Source: Colimorpha sp964483145 (GTDB lineage Bacteria > Bacteroidota > Bacteroidia > Bacteroidales > P3). Taken from it: DNA of 20,602 nucleotides. Below, one piece after another: positions 8,858 through 14,265 of this stretch. How positions within the stretch are numbered: the first letter of the stretch is position 1; each line of letters starts with the position of its first letter. A model generated the notes under the pieces. The model did not search any database. It saw only the letters and a program-made list of their open reading frames with translations, and was not told the DNA's origin. The stretch is from assembly GCA_964483145.1 (NCBI GenBank), contig CAZAAK010000043.1:1-20602 (forward strand), in the 5' to 3' direction. The position numbers were made by a program, and so were the translations under genes.

Positions 8858-10117
8858 TTATTCATTCTCGGTCTTGATGGATTCCAACAAGTCGCTTAGT
8901 ATCTGCTCTTGATGCTCGCTCATCTGCATTCCGTGCTGAATGAGGAAGACCTCCTTGATTGTGTCCAGCGGGTCGCGGTTGAGGATGTCGTCCACGCTAT
9001 GTATCTTCTTTTCGCCAACAAGGGTAGTCACGTCAAGCGTGGGGATAATCTTCTGTATCTTGCACAGCACGGCATTCTTCGTACCCAAAAACTCCTCCAA
9101 CTCCTTGACCTGATCGTTGTTTACCCTTTCTTGGCGCACATTGACAGTGAGGTAAACAAAATTGTCGTCGAGTTTGCCATCGATGCGGTCATCAAGAGCT
9201 TCGTTTATGCGCTTTTTGATTTTATTAAATGTCAAGTCCCCGTCGTCATATGTCAGGATGCAGAGTTTGTGCTGCGGGGTGTATTCAAGAAATTCCACAC
9301 TTATTGCATCCTCAATGTTAATCAAGTCCACTCCGTGACGGTAGTCCACCTCGGCAAACGACATAGGAAGCACACTGCCCGTGTAGCGTGCCCAGTCCGT
9401 GTTCCAGATATGTTGTCGCTTGTGGATGTGGCCGCAGGTGAGGTAGTCGGGGTGCTCGGTCCATCCCTCTAGGTTCACCTCCTCTTGCCCCCCAATTACA
9501 ATCCGTTCGCTGGCATCCTTGGTAGCGATGTCGGCGCCTTTGGCATACATGTGCGCCATCATCACAAGGCGGGTTTGTGGATACCTCTCCCTTGCCCTAG
9601 CGGTGAGCGTTCTAAGGAAGTTGTTTACCCCCTGCAAGTAGTTGGCATCCTGCAGCACATCGCTCCTAAGATACGGCACGGCCAGCACCACTATTTCTCT
9701 GCCGTCCTGCCCCGTAAGGGGAATCATCAAGTCGTCGTAGTTCACCTCCCAAGCGCCCTCGTCCTCCCGCTGCACCCACTGCCTGTGCACATTGCCGCGC
9801 ACCTCCACCTGGTGGTACGACAGGACGGCGCGAGGCGCTTCCAGCCTGTTGGCAGAGTCGTGGTTGCCGGCAGTAACAACAATCCGCATATGCCCGCATG
9901 CCTGCATTGCCTTGGCCAAAAACTCATAATAGGCCGCCTGTGCCGCTGCCGATGGATTGCCGTTGTCGAATATGTCGCCTGCCACAAGCAGCGCATCGGG
10001 TTGCTGCGCCTCTACCCGTTGCAGAAGCCAACAGAGGAAATGCCTGTGCTCGGGCAACCGCTCATTGCCGTGAAACAGATTGCCCAAATGCCAGTCGCTT
10101 GTTGCAAGTATCTTCAT
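8858..10117 (-). CDS. sbcD: SbcD exonuclease subunit (Mre11-type nuclease)
   Basis: This is the 419-residue metallophosphoesterase half of SbcCD. The calcineurin-like phosphoesterase motifs appear in order: SDWHLG with D8 and H10, VAGDIFDNG with D48, TAGNHDSANR with N85 and H86, MMAHMYAKG with H189, and TCGHIHKRQ with H230 and H232. These ligate the two Mn ions. Residues after about 285 form the C-terminal capping and SbcC-binding region. The ATG at 10117 gives the canonical MKILATSDWHLG start. The gene sits 11 nt after cutC and 6 nt before sbcC, within the lpxK-cutC-sbcD-sbcC run. Length and motifs are typical, with no sign of damage. Confidence 0.97.
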   Translation of the reverse strand: MKILATSDWHLGNLFHGNERLPEHRHFLCWLLQRVEAQQPDALLVAGDIFDNGNPSAAAQAAYYEFLAKAMQACGHMRIVVTAGNHDSANRLEAPRAVLSYHQVEVRGNVHRQWVQREDEGAWEVNYDDLMIPLTGQDGREIVVLAVPYLRSDVLQDANYLQGVNNFLRTLTARARERYPQTRLVMMAHMYAKGADIATKDASERIVIGGQEEVNLEGWTEHPDYLTCGHIHKRQHIWNTDWARYTGSVLPMSFAEVDYRHGVDLINIEDAISVEFLEYTPQHKLCILTYDDGDLTFNKIKKRINEALDDRIDGKLDDNFVYLTVNVRQERVNNDQVKELEEFLGTKNAVLCKIQKIIPTLDVTTLVGEKKIHSVDDILNRDPLDTIKEVFLIQHGMQMSEHQEQILSDLLESIKTENE

Positions 10118-10128
10118 AAAAAAAGCGG

Positions 10129-10812
10129 TTAGCAGTCGTTTAAAACTTTCAGCAGTTCGCGCACCGTAGCGGGGTCGGTCTCAACAGTGCCGTCGGCAAG
10201 CACATGCTTGCAGGAGCCGTGGATTTCGGCAACGCCGCTCTGGCGAACGATGCGGGCAGCATTCTGTGGCGTAACCCCCGCCCCCGCCATGACGGTAATG
10301 CGGCCAGAGGTCTGCTGCACCAGTTGGCGCAAGGTCTCCACACCCTCCTCGGCAGAGGGTTTGCAACCCGAAGTGAGAACGCGGTGGCATCCGCAGCCTA
10401 TCACCTTCTCCAATGCCACCAAAGGGTCCTCTGACACCTCGTCAAAAGCGCGGTGGAAGGTCACTTCCATGGGGACAGCCAACTCTACTATATGGCGCGT
10501 CCGAGCTATGTCGATGCAACCATTAGGCGTAAGGAAACCCACCACAACAGCGTAGGCACCCGAGCGTTTGCACATCTCCACCTCCTCGCAAATCAAGGCA
10601 AACTCGGCATCGCTATAAGTGAAATTTCCAGCACGAGGCCTTACTAGCACATGGGTGCGCAACTGCAGCTGCTGCACACAATAGACTATGTCCTCGGCCT
10701 TGGGAGTGGTTCCGCCCACCTCCAACCGGCTGCACAACTCAATGCGGCAAGCCCCGCCAGCCTTGGCGTGCTCGGCGGAGCGGCGCGAATTAGAACAAAT
10801 CTCTACTTTCAT
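10129..10812 (-). CDS. cutC: CutC family protein (TIM-barrel copper homeostasis protein)
   Basis: The 227-residue product matches the CutC family along its whole length. The N-terminus is VEICSNSRRSAEHAKAGGA followed by RIELCSRLEVGGTTP. Then come HVLVRPRAGNFTYSD, a central VTFHRAFDE segment, and VMAGAGVTPQNAARI with EIHGSC near the C-terminus. The family is a TIM-barrel protein named for copper tolerance in E. coli, but its enzymatic role is not settled, so the copper assignment should be read as a family name. The start at 10812 overlaps the end of lpxK by 23 bp, which suggests translational coupling. The protein is slightly shorter than the E. coli homologue, but every signature block is present. 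Confidence 0.93.
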   Translation of the reverse strand: MKVEICSNSRRSAEHAKAGGACRIELCSRLEVGGTTPKAEDIVYCVQQLQLRTHVLVRPRAGNFTYSDAEFALICEEVEMCKRSGAYAVVVGFLTPNGCIDIARTRHIVELAVPMEVTFHRAFDEVSEDPLVALEKVIGCGCHRVLTSGCKPSAEEGVETLRQLVQQTSGRITVMAGAGVTPQNAARIVRQSGVAEIHGSCKHVLADGTVETDPATVRELLKVLNDC

Positions 10813-11920
10813 ACTTGTCTTTTTTCATCAGAGGGGTTGTCCTCATCTTATCCTGAAATAGGTTATTGTCGTGGACAATCTTCTGCACTGTCTCATCAAA
10901 GTCGTACTCCTTATTGGGGTGGAAGCGGACTTCGATGGGCAAGTAATAGATTGGCAGACCCGCCATGGCTTCCTTCTCCGCCAGCCCACGCAAGCGCACC
11001 GCATCCTTCTCGGTGGTGAGGATGATTCGGCGGTCCCCCTTGACTTGTAGATCAAAGGTCTTTCGGATATGCTTGAGATCCGACACCGTGTAGCGGTGAT
11101 GGTCGGGATATTTGAGCAAGGCAACCTGGGTCAGCCCCCCAACATACTGCAACAACGGCTCGGGATTGGAAATGCCAGCCAACACCAAGGCCCCATCTAC
11201 AGTTCCCAGTGGCAGCGGATTGCCCCCCATCAAGGGCAAGGGCTCCTTGTAGTGGATGCTACTGAAAAAGACCTTTTGGTAGGGCTCCAACCTAAGTTGC
11301 GCAACAATGTTGTGGCGCTCAATGGGGTTGAGGTCCTCGGGTGCCTTGGTCACCACAACAATATTGGCGCGGAAATGGGCTCGCCGGGGTTCGCGAAGGT
11401 TGCCAAATGGGAGGATACGGTCCTTGAAATAGGGCTTGCCGTATTCGGTTAGGAGAATGTTGATGGTAGGTTTGATGTAGCGGTGCTGGTAGGAGTCGTC
11501 GAGAACCACCAACTGAGGCGGATCCTCCCGTTTGAGCAGGTTTTGCACTCCATCTAGGCGTTTCTCACACACAGCCACTGTAACGCTGGGGAAATTGCGC
11601 GCAATCATGGCAGGTTCATCGCCCAACTGCTCTACGCTATGCTTCCCGTCGTCCTCCACATAACCGCGCGACTTGCGATGGTAGCCGCGGCTAAGCATGG
11701 CTGTGCCGCATTGGCCTGCTAGCAGCCGCAACAGGTACTCCACATGGGGGGTCTTGCCGGCTCCACCTACGCAGATGTTGCCCACCCCAATGGTTGTCAC
11801 TGGGACCGACTCCTGGCGTTTAAGGCCGGTGTTGAACATAAGATTACGAACCCAAACGCCTATAGCATACCACATTGTAAACGGTAATAGGCACCAAGAG
11901 ATAATTTTGCGAAATGTCAT
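10790..11920 (-). CDS. lpxK: Tetraacyldisaccharide 4'-kinase (lipid A 4'-kinase)
   Basis: LpxK is the inner-membrane kinase that phosphorylates the 4' position of the lipid A disaccharide. The product starts with a hydrophobic N-terminal helix (ISWCLLPFTMWYAIGVWV). Walker A follows as GVGNICVGGAGKTP at about residues 46-57, then RGYHRKSRGYV, and the family motif DDSYQHRYIKP at about 141-151 (usually DDGFQHR). TTEKDAVRL lies near the C-terminus. An in-frame TTG at 11929 would add three residues, but the ATG at 11918-11920 is preferred because AGGA lies 9 nt before it. The gene is first in the minus-strand operon, with a promoter at about 11977-11984. About 376 residues is slightly long but normal for Bacteroidetes. 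Confidence 0.93.
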   Translation of the reverse strand: MTFRKIISWCLLPFTMWYAIGVWVRNLMFNTGLKRQESVPVTTIGVGNICVGGAGKTPHVEYLLRLLAGQCGTAMLSRGYHRKSRGYVEDDGKHSVEQLGDEPAMIARNFPSVTVAVCEKRLDGVQNLLKREDPPQLVVLDDSYQHRYIKPTINILLTEYGKPYFKDRILPFGNLREPRRAHFRANIVVVTKAPEDLNPIERHNIVAQLRLEPYQKVFFSSIHYKEPLPLMGGNPLPLGTVDGALVLAGISNPEPLLQYVGGLTQVALLKYPDHHRYTVSDLKHIRKTFDLQVKGDRRIILTTEKDAVRLRGLAEKEAMAGLPIYYLPIEVRFHPNKEYDFDETVQKIVHDNNLFQDKMRTTPLMKKDKYESRDLF

Positions 11921-11976
11921 ATGCACCAATCCTGTATTTGTGTAAAGTCCGTTGACTACTACACTTTTCTACGTTG

Positions 11977-11984
11977 CAAAAGTA
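11977..11984 (-). promoter_or_regulatory. -7 box of the lpxK operon promoter
   Basis: Read on the minus strand, this is TACTTTTG followed by CAACG, a match to TAnnTTTG, about 57 bp before the lpxK ATG. A long T-tract (minus strand) lies just upstream. No convincing -33 TTTG is visible. It would drive lpxK-cutC-sbcD-sbcC and perhaps the transglutaminase gene. Confidence 0.6.
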
Positions 11985-12354
11985 CAAAAAAAAAACAACA
12001 TGCAGAGAAAAAAAACAACGCTGCCACGCTGCAAGTTGCCACACTGCCATTTTTGCGCTTGTCAGCACGCCTAGCCTAGGCCTCCGCTAGGATGCACTCT
12101 CCCACACATTTCTCTCCTGTTTTTCCCTACCTTTCACTCCCTTCCCCGCCCTAGCACCCGTCCTAGCAATAGGCCAAACTCCAAGGGCACAGCCCAAGCC
12201 TCACCTCTTGGCCCTACTTACGGTAGCCGAGGCTTTGGCAGAATCCCATCGCGAAACGGACCCGACACCTCACCTCAGCCCCCTAAACAACTTTATTGCC
12301 TTGCGCCACAGCAACATACTGCAGCAAAAGGACTAGGCGACGGCTGTGGGTAAG

Positions 12355-12421
12355 GCAACGGAAGGGTGAGAGAAGGTTAAGGGAAGGGTATGGTAAAGGC
12401 AAGGGAAGGGTATGGGAAGGG
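12355..12421 (+). repeat. G-rich degenerate repeat with canonical G-quadruplex motif
   Basis: This stretch is almost purely A/G with T, and repeats AAGGG or GTATGG units. At 12403-12421 it reads GGGAAGGGTATGGGAAGGG: four GGG runs with loops of 2, 3 and 2 nt, the canonical three-tetrad quadruplex pattern on the plus strand. It ends 17 bp before the long inverted repeat. Confidence 0.75.
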
Positions 12422-12438
12422 TCGCTGTAACTTCGCTT

Positions 12439-12551
12439 TATTGTTTACCTTTTATTTAGCTTTCTTTTACTTTTCTTTTACCTTTTGTTTAGGTTAGGTA
12501 AACAAAGAGTAAATAAAGAGTAAAAGAAAGCTAAATAAAAGGTAAACAATA
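12439..12551. repeat. 113-bp near-perfect inverted repeat made of 11-bp units
   Basis: The outer arms 12439-12471 and 12519-12551 are exact reverse complements (33 bp). An imperfect inner segment follows, then a second perfect pair, TTTGTTTA (12484-12491) with TAAACAAA (12499-12506), around the 7-nt loop GGTTAGG (12492-12498). The right side reads as degenerate 11-bp repeats: TAAACAAAGAG, TAAATAAAGAG, TAAAAGAAAGC, TAAATAAAAGG, TAAACAATAG. Outside the arms, AGGGTCGCT (12418-12426) nearly mirrors AGTGACCCT (12553-12561), so the symmetry may extend further with one bulge. The function is unknown. Confidence 0.9.
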
Positions 12552-12716
12552 GAGTGACCCTACGGCGAACCCTCGGAGCATCCACCCACTGGTTACAGCT
12601 CGGCTTGGGCTGCAATTCAACCAGGGTTCGATTGCGGATGGTGCTTGCGGCTCTGCCCCCAGCCCTTGCTAAATCCTTGGGTAGAGCGGTGGAGAGGGGT
12701 TTTATTCCATGGGCTC

Positions 12717-12760
12717 GTATTTTTTTTCTGCGCCACACGTATTTTTTTCCTGCGCCACAC
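12717..12760 (+). repeat. 22-bp tandem duplication upstream of the rubrerythrin gene
   Basis: Two adjacent 22-bp copies at 12717-12738 and 12739-12760 share the pattern GTA, a T-run, then CTGCGCCACAC, and differ at one base (T/C). They end 63 bp before the ATG at 12824. They could be a duplicated operator or simple slippage. Confidence 0.85.
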
Positions 12761-12823
12761 AATAAAAGCGTGGAAGCAGCGTTTTTCAGTTGATTTTTAA
12801 CCCATAAAATACCAAAAGCTATT

Positions 12824-13369
12824 ATGAGCAAAAAGTTTATTTGCCCCGTTTGCGGCTATGTTTACGAAGGCGACGAAATGCCCGAAAAATGTCCTATCTG
12901 CGGCAAGCAAATGCAGGAAATGAAGGAAGACCTCCAGTCCTGGGCTGCCGAGCACATCGTTGGTATTGCCAAGGATGCGCCCGAGGACATCAAAGCCGAC
13001 CTCCGCATGAACTTCGAAGGGGAATGCAAAGAGGTAGGTATGTACCTGGCCATGGCGCGTGTGTCCCACCGCGAGGGATACCCCGAGATTGGGCTTTACT
13101 GGGAGAAAGCCGCCTACGAGGAGGCCGAGCATGCTGCCAAGTTTGCCGAGTTGCTAGGCGAAGTGCTCACCGACAGCACCGCCCAAAACCTCAAGATGCG
13201 CGTTGAAGCCGAGTATGGTGCCACTGCCGGCAAGACCGACCTAGCCAAACGAGCCAAGGCTCTGGACCTCGATGCCATTCACGACACCGTCCACGAAATG
13301 GCCCGCGACGAAGCCCGCCACGGCAAAGCCCTCGAAGGACTCTTGAAGCGTTATTTCGAGAACAAGTAA
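12824..13369 (+). CDS. Rubrerythrin with N-terminal rubredoxin domain (reverse-rubrerythrin type)
   Basis: This 181-residue non-heme iron protein is predicted to be a cytoplasmic peroxidase protecting an anaerobe from hydrogen peroxide. An N-terminal rubredoxin-like FeCys4 site is formed by CPVCGY (C7, C10) and CPICGK (C23, C26). The ferritin-like four-helix domain follows, with ligands E67/E70 in FEGECKE, the ExxH pair E100/H103 in YEEAEH, E128 or E130 in RVEAEYG, and E163/H166 in DEARH. Classical rubrerythrins have the rubredoxin domain at the C-terminus; here the order is reversed. The start is fixed by MSKKFICPVCGY. The gene is monocistronic, with an intrinsic terminator 57 bp downstream. 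No strong Shine-Dalgarno or TAnnTTTG box is visible upstream. The electron donor cannot be told from the window. Confidence 0.93.
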   Translation: MSKKFICPVCGYVYEGDEMPEKCPICGKQMQEMKEDLQSWAAEHIVGIAKDAPEDIKADLRMNFEGECKEVGMYLAMARVSHREGYPEIGLYWEKAAYEEAEHAAKFAELLGEVLTDSTAQNLKMRVEAEYGATAGKTDLAKRAKALDLDAIHDTVHEMARDEARHGKALEGLLKRYFENK

Positions 13370-13425
13370 TCTCCCTTCCCCCCGGCTGATGCTGCGGGGG
13401 ACATTCTGCAAAAAATCGTAGTTTT

Positions 13426-13458
13426 AGAGTGGCTGCCATTAGGTGGCCCTCTTTTTTT
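13426..13458 (+). terminator. Intrinsic terminator of the rubrerythrin gene
   Basis: AGAG plus GGCTGCC (13426-13437) pairs with GGTGGCC plus CTCT (13442-13452) around the loop ATTA, with two G-U pairs and one bulged T. It is followed directly by TTTTTT (13453-13458). This is the best textbook terminator in the window. Confidence 0.8.
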
Positions 13459-13752
13459 GTCCTTGCTACCCCGAGGGCGGGTGGAGGTAACTAGGTAGCT
13501 ACAGCACCAATACAGCAGAAAAGCCAATGATTATGGCAACAATTTTACGCAGCCTAGTTAGCCACAACGCCAAGATAATAGTAGAAAAGAGAAAAATACG
13601 AGCAGCCCCCAACCTTTTGCCCCACCGACCCCTGCCGGAGCATGCAGATTTGAGAGAGAAACAATGCATCATGCGTGATACGCCAACGCTTGCCGAACCA
13701 AAGTTTTACCCCCCCCGCAGAAAAGTTAAAAGTGAAATTATTTGAACAAGTA
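13459..13752. other. Gene-free spacer before the small-ORF promoter
   Basis: Nothing coding is supported here. The one open frame of 72 codons (13527-13745) has no family-like sequence, no promoter and no ribosome binding site. A C8 run lies at 13709-13716. The next functional signal is the promoter at 13753. Confidence 0.5.
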
Positions 13753-13784
13753 TTTGGTGCATACAAAAAAAGTTTGTAACTTTG
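13753..13784 (+). promoter_or_regulatory. Strong Bacteroidetes promoter (small ORF and lipoprotein)
   Basis: A -33 TTTG (13753-13756), a 20-bp spacer and a -7 TAACTTTG (13777-13784) match the Bacteroidetes consensus in both boxes and in spacing. Transcription should begin near 13790, which leaves a leader of about 105 nt before the ATG at 13897. Confidence 0.8.
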
Positions 13785-13809
13785 CAGCGTCGAACGAGAC
13801 ACAACACAA

Positions 13810-13851
13810 CCGGCGCACGGGGGAATAGGTCCCGCCCGCGGCAAGCGCCGG
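13810..13851 (+). promoter_or_regulatory. Structured 5' leader hairpin
   Basis: CCGGCGC (13810-13816) is the exact reverse complement of GCGCCGG (13845-13851). It encloses an inner CGGG/CCCG pairing (13818-13821 with 13831-13834). The hairpin lies wholly inside the predicted leader RNA of the small ORF and could affect RNA stability or translation. It does not match a riboswitch class I recognise. Confidence 0.5.
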
Positions 13852-13896
13852 CAAAAGAGCAAACAGGGGCCCTAATTAAAAACGCACAACAACAAA

Positions 13897-14265
13897 ATGG
13901 AACAAAACCAGAAGCAGGTTTATTTGGCTCCTGACACAAAAGTCAAAACTGTAGCCGTTGAGAACGGCTTTGGCATCAGCAATTTTGCCACCGAAGCCAT
14001 CACCAACGGGGGGTACCATTGTCAGTTTCTAACCCCTTCAATTATCAGTTTCCAACCCTTCAAGGAGAACAACCAACATGAAAAAAACATTTATCCTCTT
14101 GGCTGCCAGCGCAATGCTCCTAGCAGCCTGCAACAAAGAAGAAAGCACAAGCGAAAACGGCTACTCCATCCAAGGCGACAAGATTACCTTTGGCGTGGGA
14201 ATGGACAACATCCAAGGCGAAGGCAAGCATTACTTCGACGCCGCATACAATGGCATTTGGTTTGA
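13897..14265 (+). CDS. Small YxxP-motif ORF of unknown function, probably frameshifted at a G6 run
   Basis: As it stands the frame encodes 122 residues and overlaps the next gene by 188 bp, which is unlikely for a real product. The first 37 residues look genuine: MEQNQKQVYLAPDTKVKTV, then AVENGFGISNF and ATEAITN. They resemble the small Bacteroidales proteins with a YxxPxxxV start and an acidic/hydrophobic tail. At 14008-14013 lies a run of six G. Removing one G gives NGGTIVSF followed by TAA at 14030-14032, a 44-residue product that stops cleanly before the ribosome binding site of the lipoprotein. So either the true product comes from a slipped or variant tract, or the run carries an error. 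The start is supported by the promoter at 13753-13784 and the 5' leader. The YxxP motif recalls leader sequences bound by RiPP recognition elements, and such an element is encoded 1.5 kb downstream; that link is inference. Confidence 0.5.
   Translation: MEQNQKQVYLAPDTKVKTVAVENGFGISNFATEAITNGGYHCQFLTPSIISFQPFKENNQHEKNIYPLGCQRNAPSSLQQRRKHKRKRLLHPRRQDYLWRGNGQHPRRRQALLRRRIQWHLV
14018..14062 (+). repeat. 23/22-bp tandem duplication between small ORF and lipoprotein
   Basis: Two adjacent copies, 14018-14040 and 14041-14062, follow the pattern ATT-(G/A)TCAGTTTC-(T/C)AACCC(C)TTCA. They differ at two bases and by one C. The first copy contains the in-phase TAA that would end a 44-residue small ORF; the second has CAA there. 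The lipoprotein ribosome binding site AAGGAG begins at the last base of the second copy. Confidence 0.85.
14062..14067 (+). promoter_or_regulatory. Shine-Dalgarno AAGGAG of the lipoprotein gene
   Basis: AAGGAG ends 10 nt before the ATG at 14078. Such a full Shine-Dalgarno is uncommon in Bacteroidetes and in this window. It supports 14078 as the real start and independent translation of the lipoprotein. Confidence 0.7.

Larger units (their letters stand above)
11985..12823. other. Long divergent intergenic region without a convincing gene
   Basis: Open frames here are short, have no domain-like sequence, and cross the repeats. From the lpxK side the contents are: CTAG-rich, pyrimidine-biased DNA (12061-12180); an imperfect stem-loop at 12194-12238 (AAGCCTC pairing with GAGGCTT, inner CTAC/GTAG); G-rich repeats with a quadruplex motif (12355-12421); a 113-bp inverted repeat (12439-12551); small pairable segments around 12582-12622 (CTGGTT with AACCAG); and a 22-bp tandem repeat (12717-12760) before the rubrerythrin gene. 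No TAnnTTTG box is evident in the last 60 bp before 12824. Confidence 0.6.

Noticed and set aside
11921..11929. TTG start three codons upstream of the lpxK ATG
   Set aside because: The AGGA sequence would directly abut the TTG, while it is well spaced for the ATG at 11920.
12061..12170. Cluster of CTAG tetramers, possibly a binding or restriction-linked site
   Set aside because: CTAG is common throughout this window, including inside genes, so the cluster is not distinctive.
12625..12634. GGTTCGATTG resembling a tRNA T-loop
   Set aside because: The flanking bases do not form the 5-bp T stem, and no anticodon arm or acceptor stem can be built around it.
12478..12831. 117-codon minus-strand frame in the long spacer
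   Set aside because: It reads through half of the inverted repeat and the 22-bp tandem repeat. The low-complexity ends and lack of promoter argue against a gene.
13527..13745. 72-codon plus-strand frame between the rubrerythrin terminator and the next promoter
   Set aside because: There is no upstream promoter or ribosome binding site, the composition is unusual and nothing resembles a known family.
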